DNA of 64,000 nucleotides from Sarocladium kiliense (Eukaryota; Ascomycota; Sordariomycetes; Hypocreales; Sarocladiaceae), in contig JAUZTG010000012.1 of assembly GCA_030734395.1 (NCBI GenBank), forward strand, positions 868,001-932,000, read 5' to 3'. The translations under genes were made by a program, and so were the position numbers. Positions 34,701 to 45,999 of this stretch are shown one piece after another. A model generated the notes under the pieces. That model saw only the letters and a list, made by a program, of their open reading frames with translations, was not told where the DNA came from and ran no database searches. The first letter of the stretch is position 1, and each line of letters begins with the position of its first letter.

Positions 34701-37700
34701 GCCAATGTTGCGTACTTTAGGGTTTCGACTTCGAACATGATTCGCACATTGGACGGAAGGTTGAGACGTTCACCATTGGGCAAAGTCAGGAGCTTGTTGT
34801 CGTCAAGGACACTGTTCAAGTTCTCAACCCATTCGGGGTCAACGTCGCCATCGAAGACAATCCAGTGACGCTTTGAATCTTCGCCACGGAGGTTATCCAC
34901 AATCTTGCGCAAGATACTTGTGAAGAGACCGTCTGTCCATTCGCGCGTGGTGGAATCGAGGTTGCCATAAAGGGCCTCCTTGGACATGACTTTTGAATCG
35001 ATCACATGGCTGACACCCTCGACACCCTCGACCTTCTGCAGTGCGTCAAGAAGAAGCCTCCAGGCGGCTGACTTGCCTGTCCCAGAGTTACCGACCATCA
35101 TAACACCATGATGGATCTTCTGAATCTGGTACAGCTGCAGAACTTTGGTCATCCAAGTATCCGTGACGACGAGGTGACGCTCAGCAGCCAGGTTGCGGAT
35201 GGCTTCTTCGAGCGCGTATAGGTTCGCGGGCACGTATTGGACACCTGGGAAACAGTCTCTCTCGATGGTCACCATAATCTCCACGTCAGACTTGATCAAC
35301 TTCGGCGCAATCGTCTCACGAATACTCTGAACAATGATCTCAGGCTCAACAACCTCTTCAGCACCCAGGTTGCCATCGCCGAGACGAGCACGTTTGAGGC
35401 CACCGGAGCTAACGAGGACACTCTTCAGGGCTCGTAGACCAAAGTCGTAGTGCGCTTGTTTGGAAAGCTGACCGGAGCATTGGTCAAAGAACGGCACGGT
35501 CTGCTTGGACAGTTGCTTCGCCTGATTGAAGCCTTGGGAGTACAGCATGACCTCTGCAATAAGCTCCTTGTCGGGTTTGGACATTGCGACGCTTCGGAAG
35601 AGCTTCTTCAGGTTGTCGGGCAAGTTTGAACGCCCAGCGTAGCCAGGGTTCATGGTAATAAAGATACCAGTGTTCATGTTCACCCGCAGCTGACGACCGA
35701 CCAGCTCGATCTGCGCCTTGTCATCTTCTGCGCCTTGCTTCAGACCAAGCTGGATGTTCTGGATCTGCTGAGAGACAGCTGACAGAATCCTCTCTTCAAG
35801 ACGGTTGAACTCGTCGAAACAACCCCATGCGCCAACTTGGCAAATACCAAGGAAGATACGGCCCATGGCCTGGAAATCGAAAGTGTCATCGCAGCAGAAG
35901 ACCAGTGTAAATCTTCCAAGTTCCACGCCGAGAGCCTTTACTGACTCAGTTTTGCCTGTTCCTGCAGGACCGTATGGCGAACCACCAAGACGTTGACAAA
36001 GAGCTTGTGTTAATGTGAGGAAACATCTGTCGGTCAGGGGTGTGCGGACCAAACGGTCAGGGACGCCCAGATATTCGAAACCATAATTGAGTCTCGCATT
36101 GGCCATCTTGACATAAAGGCGTTCAAGGAACTCGCCTTCTGGGGTGTAGATGTAGCGCATTTGAAGCTGCCACAAGTAGTGTCCTGGAGAGTCGGCATTT
36201 GAAGCCACAAGCTTCTCGATGCAGTCGCGCTGGTGGACGCATTCAGTAATAAGCTGCTCACACTTTTTGCGGAGGATAACCTCGAGATCTCCAAGCACGG
36301 TATCGGCGAGAACCCGAAGAACTTGCACTTCCTTCTCAAAAAGAGCTTGTAGCGTCTGACCTCCTGAGGTAAGGGAGGCTTCGACAGCAGTTGTCCAAAC
36401 CACCTGGGTAGCGAGGACAACGATTTGACTGGGGAAGTCCTCCATGAAGGTGTTCAAGACTGCCCGGTCAATGTTGTCGCTCTCGAAAATTGGCTGGTAT
36501 TGTTCAACAGCCTCCGCCAGGAGCTCAGCAAGAGTAGCCTTCATGCCACCCTCAAGAAGTGCAAGCCAGTCGTTGATTCGGGGAGTTTTGGCAAGAGAAA
36601 TCTCCTTCTTGAGCATGACCGTTTCTCCCTCTTTCGATGTGAACCCAGAGATTGTGGACTCGTCGTTCATGACGAGTCCTGAGAGTCCGGCAAACATCTT
36701 CTTAAAGTGCTTGGCGATTCGCAATGTGTCATTGCTGTTGCCAATCATTTCCAGCAAATCCTCATCACCAACGAAGTAGAATCGGGGGAAGGAAACACGC
36801 TCCTTCTCGAGATACTCTCCCAGAGCCTTTTGGATTTTGTTCAACATCTCTGCCAGGCGTTCCAAGGACTTTTGCACGTTCGCAATGTTCAGGACGTCGA
36901 GTACATACGGCGTCTTATTTGCCTTCTTCATGACTGTGAGGAACTCCGAATTGATGTTCTGAAAGCGACCCGACTCGATTGGAAGCAGGTGCTTGATGTC
37001 GGCATTACCCGTGAAGACACCTTCGAGGTAGACCCACTGGCGTTGGACATCAATCCAGACGTCGAACAACACGTGCACCCGGTTCAGCTTGTCTTCCCAA
37101 GACACCGCCTCCTCCTCAAACTCTTTGTAATACGGCGAGTGCTTCATGGCTTGGAGCGAATTGAGGTTCTCGCTGCATTTCGCGAACAGGTCATCCCAAC
37201 CACGGATCAGGCGGCACTTGTTTTGGTAGTTGACCATCTCGAGCGCATAGTTTTGCCAGGTTTCGCGCACCTGCTTGATGAATTCCTCAAGAGCCATTTC
37301 ACCTTGCGCTTGAGCGATGATATCTTTGACGATCGCTTCAGTGGCCACCAAGTTGAGATCCCAAACATCTCCGAGCGTCATCGAACTGGGCGAGAATCGC
37401 TTCTGGGGTTTGATCTGCTTGTAGATTTTGATCCAGTGCCTTTCGCGAATGGCATCAGACTTGAGATCTGATAGGATGGAGTTGACCTTGAGGAAGCCAC
37501 GAAGAATACCCTGAACGTGTTCGAAGGCCGCGTACTGCCTCATCCTGCTGGGCATCTCTTTGGTGCTCTTTATCAGATCATCCACCTTTGATCTGATCTT
37601 TCGAGGCTGCACGGCTGTCCATAGAATCTCACGCGTCTCATTGAGGCTCGCCCAGATGGTAGAAAGGTTTGACCATACTGATTGGAAGTCGCGGACTTCC

Positions 37701-40700
37701 TCTAAAGTTGCATCGAGCGAGGTATCGGGGCTTGCTGGCATGTCCAGGGCCTCCTTCGCCTTTGCGACCATCTGCGAGTCATCCTGGAGCTTGGAGATGC
37801 GGCTCTCGAAGGATGTCAAAGTAGCTGAAGCAACATCAGGTTGAATTGTGCCGGACACTGGTTTCTCCTCGTTCCACTGCGCCACTACCTCACCAATACG
37901 CTCATTGACGAGCTTGTCTTCGGCAACAATCTTCGCTCGAAGGGCGTCCGTTTGTTCCTGCACAATCCTGGACTTCTTCTCAAGTATCTCTTTCAAGGAT
38001 TCCCATTGGCTATCGATCTGCTCGATATGGAGCCAATCATTAGGGAACTGGTATCTTTGCCTCACAAGGGTGGACTGGCCCTGGCGAAACATATCGATCT
38101 CAGGTGCCCAGGCCTTGACATTTCGCTTGCAGCTTTGGACGACTGTGATGAATTGAACCGCTTGTGCCGTGGAAGAGGCGTCGGAGCTTTGACCTTCGAG
38201 ATTGGTGCGAGCTTTTTCGATGTCGGCACTGACATCTCGCATGCGATTGCCAAGACGACTGGCAAACTTCATAAGTATCTCATGCTGCCACTGGTCATAT
38301 TTTGTGTTGATCTTCGCCTGAACCTGCTCGTAGTCGATTGTGATATGGCCAAAGGATCTGCTGACGTCTTGTGTGTCGAAGGTCGAACGCGTTTTTCGGA
38401 TGTCTTGCAACAACTCAAGCCATCTGGGGAGCTTCTCGCCCAGAGCATCGTATACCTGCTCAGATTGAAGATCCCACAGCGATTGGAACTGCAGCCATTC
38501 GTCGACATATTTGCTGATTTCCTGGAGCTTCTTCTCGACGGACGAGTAGACACGCTGAAGCATCCCTGCGCACTCGGTGGGTAGGTCGGTAAATCGAATC
38601 TCATCATTTGCGGCTGCGTTGATGCTCATCTGGTATCTTGTCGCTTTGATCTTTCGGAGATTGCATACTATTCCGAGCCAATCATGGAGATGTAAGAACC
38701 AGCTTGCCCGCGCATACTCGAGCGGAGGGTCTAGGTAAATGACTTGGTTGCGCATGACCAACTCCAAAATAAGGCGCCTCATGGACGGCCCATCCTTCTT
38801 GGCGTCCTCGCCTTGCTTTCGGCGACTGTCATCTGCAACTTCATCCTCAAAGGCGTCAATCCAGGCCTGGACTGCGCTTTGGAGCCGTGCAAGGAGGGCA
38901 GCTTGGATCTTTTGGTTTAGATCACCGACCCAAAAGTCCAGGTTGACATATTGTTCCAAATTGAGCTGATCGACAGCGGCCTGAATCGTGTCCAGTTGGG
39001 CTTGCAACACAGCAGCCTCGTAGGCGCAGGTGCTGAGCTCCTTGAGAGCCTGCTCAATTGTGGTGTAGATGAAGCCAAGCGTCACAGCCTTGGTCTGGAG
39101 AACGGAAACCGCATTTGCGAACCCACGAATGAACATGGCATGTCTGCTTTCGTTCTTGGGGGCTCCGTACTCGTTGCCCGCATTGAGTGCTCGCCCTTGC
39201 CACTGATCGGCGTAATACAGCTCATGAGAGTTGACAAAAGATTCCCACCTGAGCGGCACGCCATCAGAAATCATCTTGTAGACATCATTCCGATAGCCGT
39301 TCAGCAGGATCGACTCTTCACCCATTGTGGAGATTTGGCGCAGAGTTTGGGAAAGCGTTCGGACGCTCTCCATTAGGCTGACAGCATACGGATAAACCCT
39401 CTTCGCATCCTTGGAGACTGTAGTAACTGCATGTGGCACAGAGTACGACTGCCACGTAAGGTTTCGCGTTTCCTTGAAGAGAGTGATAATTTGAGGGTCG
39501 AAGTTTACAGTCAGCTCAAGAATGCCGCCAGCAGATCGAACTCGCGTAATATCAAAGAGTTGGCCTGTGATGGAGATCTTTCGACGAGCGACGTCAGCCA
39601 GCCACGCATCAAAGATTCGTCCGGTATCGAGTTTGTGCTTGAACAACTCGCTTTCCTCCAGAAGCTTCTGTCCTTCAGTGTGAAGGGTCCAGCCCGGTCC
39701 CAAGACGGCCTCTACCTTCTTCATGTAGCCATCAAGTTGGAGCTCAATTTGACGCGCCCAGATGATCGCACCAGACACTGGGGGAAGATCGCGGAGCTGA
39801 GCCATTGCATGTGCCTCAGAATGGCCGTATTGTTGCTTGAAACGCTCATGGAGGCTGTTAATCGCTTGTTTGACGTGGTCCATGAGCTGATTTTGGTATT
39901 CCTGAATGGCACCTCGAATCTTAGGTCTGACGAAAAGGGCATTGAACTTCGAGAACACCCTGAACATCTCGTTCGCGGTCTTGGCTGTTGCGAGACGATC
40001 ACGAAGACGTGCGATAATAGAGTTCTCGACTCTGGTGGTTCGTTCGTTGTACAGGTTCTCAGCACGAACCCATCGATCTTTCCCCTGATCGGTCACGTCA
40101 AGAAGGTCGACTCCTTGCAAGGCTTCCCACGCTTGCTTCACCTCTTCAACTGCATCAACATCACCCATCTCTTCTACAACCACACCATTAGTGTTTGTAG
40201 TCTCCGAGACCGTGCTGATGGTTGCTTGCGGCCCGAGCACATTAACAATTGTGTGCTGAAGCTGTTCGTGGTTGTCGCGGAAAGTGCTGATGTACTTGAT
40301 TCTTGACTCAAGCTCTGAATGCTTCTTCGTGATCTTGATTGGGATGAACTTTTCGTTCCTGCGACGTGTGACCTCTCTCGCCACATTGGTGAACTCCTTG
40401 ACATTTTCCTCCCAGGTGCGAAAGATACCTACACAGGTCTTCATGATGGCTTGAAACTGCTTGTAGTCGAGATTCACGAGTTCATTGCCAGGTAGCAAGC
40501 GATGCATAACGCTGTCCAGGTCCGCCGATATGGCTTCCACCAGGGGAAGCGCGCGGCGAATGGGATACGGACAGATTCGCAGCTTCTTGTTCAGGTGGAG
40601 AAAGATCTGCGTGACGGCTTCTTGTGCCTTTTCCAGGGAGGTAGCGGACAACAGTTCGTCCAGCGGGAAATCTCGCATGAGTTGATTATACTTTTGGACC

Positions 40701-41843
40701 TTCTCCATAGCCTCTTTCAGACCAGTGTCCGCCGTAAAGCTGACCGTGGCCTGGAAACGCTTTGCGTGCTTGAGAATTTCGAGTGTCAAAATCACGCCAT
40801 CGCTCCGTAGCTGGCTCTCGATACCCTCCAAGGCGAGTTCCATGGAAAGCCAGAAGTTGACCTCCTGGCTCGCCGTGCTAAACTCCTGATTGGCATTCAT
40901 CGAAGGATCCTTCGTCATCTTGGTTATCCCTTGGATGGATTTGATCCAGGTGTTGACGTTTGCTTGAAGCCTATTTAAGAAGGAGCTGTCTTGCACCAAG
41001 TTTGGAGGTATTGACTCAATCGAGGGTTTCGCGCCGCGAGCTTCGGCATCTTCCAGAGCGTTCTGGACGATGGAGTGGAATGTCAGAGAGATCTCGGGGA
41101 TATCGACATTTTGTTGAAGGTGGAGCAGACTGAGCTCAAGGTCGTTCATGCGCTTCTTTGTGACCGGGATCCCAGTCTTGGAGTCGACATCGGCCCGTCC
41201 CCTTGATCCATTGACCAGCGACTGACTCTTGGTATTGGCATCGAAATAGGGTACGAGAGCATGATGAACTTGAGAGTGCAAAACTTCCCAAGGCGAGACG
41301 GTAGGGCCTTGGTCGCCGACACTAGCATTGAGCGACGCGGGACCAGGCAAATTAGTAATAAATATTTGTGAAGTGAGAGGCCGAGCCGGATCGATGGGCT
41401 GGGGGGATTTCAGGAGAACGAGAGTCGCCAGTGTAGTCGCGGAGGACGAGAAATCGGTCGAAAGGGTGTAATCGAACGCCGAGGGCACTGTTCCAACGTC
41501 ATCAGTATCAGGACCGAGTATAAGCAATGCAGTGGCTAGTGCCTAGCTCACCAGTATTATCCGTGCCGTTTTCTACCGAAGATGAATGTGCGATGTCCTT
41601 CTGAATGTAGAGGACATTTTGGGTATCACTTGCAAAACGAGTACAGCGCGAAATCGTCTCTCCATGCTTGCTCTTATGCAGCATGCTGCCAGGCTGCTCA
41701 AGCTCGTCCCGCGTTGATCCTAGTGCCACCTGGCAAACGGCAGCCAAGTGGTCGACCACTCGCTCTGGTTCGATGCTCGGAAAGACTGCCGTGGGCGCAC
41801 CATTAGCGGGCGGCGTTTGCGCCGCTGGAGGTGAGACCTCCAT
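28703..41843 (-). CDS. nudA: Cytoplasmic dynein 1 heavy chain
   Basis: The minus-end microtubule motor subunit needed for nuclear migration and early endosome transport in hyphae (nudA of A. nidulans, ro-1 of N. crassa). Exons are 41552-41843, 29198-41487 and 28703-29143, giving 4340 aa, the expected length. Seen in the sequence: the N-terminal tail, then Walker A sites of AAA1 GPAGTGKTESVKALG (about residue 1940), AAA2 GNSGTGKSAAW (about 2230), AAA3 GPPGSGKTMTL (about 2600) and AAA4 GVSGSGKTTLSRF (about 2940). AAA1 also has CFDEFNRLEERILS. A heptad-rich stalk with the microtubule-binding tip follows, then AAA5/6 and the C-terminal domain ending in a short fungal form. The 12.3 kb second exon is uninterrupted. 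It starts 936 bp from the end of the FAR1-like gene, which lies on the same strand. Confidence 0.98.
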
Positions 41844-42779
41844 GGCTATTGAGGACGATTATGTCGAAAATAGAGGGGATAGCACAGAGCTAGAGTCTAG
41901 TCTCGGGCATAACTGAGTCTTCAGGAGCTGTCTGGTCTGGGTATCGAAGGAAACGATGGGGAGCAGGAGGTAATATCTTCTTCAGCGGGTTCGTAGATAG
42001 GGGACCGAGTGCCCTTCGAAGCAGTCGTGAATAGGGGCCCAGGCTGCACCCTTGAAAATGTCGTCAGGTGCAACGAAGATGAAGTAGGGGTTTCAGGGCT
42101 GTGAAGGAATGAAAGACGCAGATGGGCAAGTTACGATGGCTGCCCGTGACCCGTTTGATGGCAAAACCAGAAGACAGCACTGGGAGATTTGGAGGAAACG
42201 CGATTGTCGTCCCTGGGCGCGACGGGAGGCATGAGTGACGGCCAACGGTGGGTCCCGCAGGTAAGCTCTGGTACCTGGCGTTCTTAGTACGCCACACTGA
42301 TGAATAAGTCACGACATCTTCGACCCGCTCTTGAGCCACGTCGCCCGTGCGGGTCACCTATCTGCCAAACGATTCGCTACAACCCCTTAGAGGCCGGGGT
42401 GGGAGAGGAAGTTGGGCACGTGAAAGAAGTGGAGGGGGAGTGGGAGGTTAGAACGTACGTCCAGCTTTCCAAATAGCAACAGACATTAGCGGCAACTGAT
42501 TCGGGATTGTTCGCCAAAGCGAATCATCAATTAAGCTTACAAGCGCCAAGAAAACATATCTATCAGCATCCGAAACCCAGAAGAGACGATCTGGTAACCT
42601 CTTGATATCCCATCCTCGCTTCCCATTTCCATACATAGCCAGGACCGTAATGACCCGTTTCCACCCACAACGCCAGTGCACCAACACACGTTTGAGAATC
42701 ACATTTCCGTGCCCGAGTTCTTGTCTCGATTCTCACCCTCATCCAGGTGCTGTCTTTCGCAAATCGCGACTGTCGCTTC
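41844..42779. promoter_or_regulatory. Dynein upstream region
   Basis: 936 bp between the dynein ATG and the stop of the FAR1-like gene, both on the minus strand. No coding sequence supported; open frames have no family features. Confidence 0.5.
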
Positions 42780-44832
42780 CTAAGTTGGATTTCGGCCAGC
42801 CGCAGCGGCTCCCTCTGATCCAGACAGGCGCTCTCGCTGCACCATGACCCGTTGGTTGCAGATGTCGATAAACATCTCGAACTTCTGGATCTGTTCATCC
42901 TTCTCCGCCATCTTGGCCTTGAGTGCGTCGATTTCTTTCTGCTTCTCTTCTTCAACCTTCTTCAGATCCTCTTTTGCCTTGGCCAGCTCTCGACGCAGGT
43001 CGGCTCGGATTCTGTCTTCTGAAGACTGATTGGGTTTGGTGTATATGGCTGGTTTGTTTTCAGCTATACCAGAAGCGACTTTTGCAGGGTTCCGATTGAT
43101 CGCCGCACGTGCGTTGTAGATATCGCGCGGGAGCAGATGACAGTCCGGATTCTCGGTTTGTAGAATCTGCAATGTTTCCGAAACGCCAGCACCTGTGATC
43201 ATTAGTATCGGCAGTATGTCAGGGAGTTTCTAAATTCATACCATTGTCTTTGAGTTGCTTAACTGCTGCAACCATCTTGCTGTCAAGCTTTCGAGCAGCC
43301 GGGTGGTGCGTCGGGCTGTCGCTTGGGCCGTGGTTGTGTTGTAAGTGATTGGGATCAGGTCGATACCGAATTGTCCACTGGGTTCGCTGTTCTATTGCAA
43401 AGAAACCGAAGGGACAGTCGCATTTCCGGGAAGATGTTTTCCTTTTGCGGAACTCGGGACTCACACGGCTGGGCGGCTTACCAGCTCTATCACACACAAA
43501 TAGAACCTTTTTGAGTCCTGGAACCGTCTTTTTAGACCGTCCAATGACGATCGCATAGCCGACAGACATGCAATACCGCAAAACTGCTTTCTGCACAGCT
43601 TCCAGCGTAGGATAGCTGCCGCCCTCGGGAGGTGCTGACATCATCTCACCAAGAGGTTGGCCATCGTTGATATAGTTCGGATCCTGCAGCATCTTAGAGT
43701 CAAGGGTGCCGGGCGCTTCCTCTCCTTCTTGACTATCCAAATTCATTTCTTCGGTTTGTTTCCCATTTTGCTGCTGCTGAGGGATGCTTTCCGTCTGCTG
43801 CTGGGGAGTGCGACTGGCCTGTGACCTTTGCCTTTGGATGGCCGATGATCCTGCGGGCTGTGCTAGCTGCTGCGGCGCTGACCCAGGCGTAGATTGTGCC
43901 TGTTGCTTCTGCTGCTGCTTGTTCTGCTGGTTCTGGTTCTGCAACTGAGCTTGTTGCTGCTGCGGTGTCTGACGATGCTGCTGCTGCGGAGTGCCCTTGC
44001 CTTGCTGCTGCTGAGGGGCCTGAACCTGTTGAGGGTGTTGTGGCTGCTGCAATTGCTGCTGAGCATAGTGCTGCTGCTGTTGATGGTGCGGATGCTGCGC
44101 ATGGTGCTGCTGCTGTTGGTGCTGAGGGTGTTGGGTTTGGGGCTGCGGCTGCGCGTGTTGCTGGTGATGCGACTGTTGCTGTTGCTGGGTGGGAGGTGGT
44201 GGTTGATGTTGATGCGATTGTGGCTGAGCCTGTCCTTGGTGGTGGTGATGCTGGGCCTGGGTGTGTTGTTGGTGCTGCTGTTGCTGTTGTTGTTGCTGCT
44301 GCTGCTGAGCATGGTGCCCAGGATGGGGGGGGTTCTGGTGGGATTGATGCGGTGTATGCTGAGGGTGGCCCTGGTGCCCTTGATGACCCGGATGACCCTG
44401 GTGAGAGGGATGCTGTTGCTGCTGGTGGGAGAGGAGAGAGTCATGTTGGACGTGTTGGCCCATAGAGCCCGGGAAAATCATGGACGGAGGATTTGGTTGC
44501 GTTTGCATCTGCTGTCTTGGCGGAGGAGGACGCGGCCGAGACCCAAGACCATTTGGAACGGAAACATGTGGTCCATGGCTTCTAGATGGTCCGTTGGGGA
44601 CAGCCCCGTTCAGTTGCGGTTGCGTGAACAGCTGCTGGTTATACGGACTCGCAGTGGGTTGTTGAGACGTGTAAGGGTGAGACTGGTATGGCGATGCAGT
44701 GTGAGGAGCCGGTGACGGTTTGTTATTCTGATTCGGGTGAGTTGAGGCGAAGCCTGTACCTCGTCGTATCGCAGCCGCCTGTGAGAAGTTCAGGCCTGAG
44801 TTATTTGGACCAGGCGGCCCTAAACCCGACAT
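42780..44832 (-). CDS. Gln/His-rich protein with a FAR1/WRKY-GCM1-type zinc domain
   Basis: A probable nuclear DNA-binding protein. Exons are 43242-44832 and 42780-43192, giving 667 aa. Residues about 100-330 are a low-complexity Gln/His tract. The folded part (about 395-500) has the FAR1-like order: LRYCMSVGYAIVIGRSKK, VLFVCDRAGKPP, RKCDCPFGFFAIEQ, LQHNHGPS, that is Cys, Cys-x-Cys, and His-x-His, as in the WRKY-GCM1 zinc fold shared by plant FAR1, Mutator-like transposase N-termini and yeast Aft1. There is no transposase catalytic domain. The second exon adds a basic/acidic coiled coil (LRRELAKAKEDLKKVEEEKQ and following). Function as a transcription factor is inferred. The family match rests on motif order, not on a search. 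Confidence 0.78.
43890..44420. repeat. CAG/CTG-rich (poly-Gln/His coding) low-complexity tract
   Basis: Imperfect trinucleotide runs inside the FAR1-like gene encode Gln and His stretches. They also create long antisense frames rich in Leu or Ala, which are not genes. Confidence 0.85.
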
Positions 44833-45999
44833 GTTGTTGTGATCGGTGACGGTAGTGCGGACGCGGTGAGGGACGTGAAAACCAGGTTACGGGAGGCTAA
44901 CGCTGAGAGCAGCGCGACGTGAGAGCCGGTACCGTAATTCTGTATGTTCGAGGGGCTCTGGCGACACAAATATCTTCTATTTTTCCTTCTCGATCTGATG
45001 GAGGGCTTTTTTGTGACTCGTGTCGGCCTTGTGCTTGTTCTGTCGCGTGTTGTCGGTCGTAACCTTCAGGGTGCTAGAGTTTTCGGACGCCACAGCAGAT
45101 AGGCGCAGCGAAGTCTCGCGCTTCGAGACGACGACAAAGCGTCATACAAAGATAGGAATGATTCGTCGTGGAAGTAACAGCCGCACGCAAGCAGCTTTAG
45201 GATGAAGCAGTCGACGATGGACAAACCCTGGACCAGGTTTTGGGGGTGTCGTTAATGGAGACCGTAGAGGGAAGGGAGGAGGCGTGGAGGAGGGAGGCGT
45301 GGACACAGGGAGGGAGGAGGGAAGCAAGCGAAAGGAGGACGGGACGGTGTGTGATGGGGAAATTTCTGAGCGTAGGTGGACAGGCTGCGGACAGCCTGAG
45401 GCGACCGGGTGCCACGGAATCCATCTTGCTGCCCTCCCGGTGGTGGTCCGCCACGCCTCAGCGCCCACGTCCCTGCAACGACTCTTCTTAGCGTGTCCCG
45501 CCAGCGGGGGAGTCTGGCGGTACAGGCCACATGTCTCCAAGGGCGCCGAATCAACGCGCGGCAGGGCCTTTAGCTGCGTGTGGTCGGCTGCTGGCACAGG
45601 CTCTTTCAACATTGGCCGGGGGTTTGAAAGTCTCCATCGCACTTTGCCGTATGTGGAACGCGTCAGATCCACCCTCGTAGGCGGGAGATCGCTGCTTGAG
45701 TGGCACCGCCGAGGCACGTGATTAGACTGCAAGTTCAGACACGAACCTACCTACCCGGAAGCCTGGAGAGCTCAGATTCCATTGTTGAAGTACGTTGGCT
45801 TGAGGGCAAGGTTCCTTAACATGGAATAACTCTTGCCGAGGTGAACGTGCTGGTTTTATCCTGGTGAGAGTTTGACTGTTTGGGCTCTAGCTTAGAGACG
45901 ATATGTGAAAACTGCATGAGCTACGGGGTAACTGGATCTATAGTATTGCTATCATCGAAACACACCTGCACTAACAAGGCTTCCTTCCCGCGCTTCACA
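44833..45999. other. FAR1-like gene upstream region and C2H2 gene 3' flank
   Basis: 1.17 kb, with a purine-rich stretch at 45240-45360 on the plus strand, which reads as the CT-rich leader or promoter of the FAR1-like gene on the minus strand. No supported gene. Confidence 0.5.

Noticed and set aside
43894..44715. 273-aa Leu/Val-rich frame on the plus strand
   Set aside because: It is the mirror of CAG/CAC repeats coding Gln/His in the FAR1-like gene; composition is unlike a real membrane protein.
45142..45732. 196-aa minus-strand frame upstream of the FAR1-like gene
   Set aside because: Pro/Ser-rich translation of a CT-rich leader; several overlapping frames on both strands are similar, as expected of low-complexity DNA.
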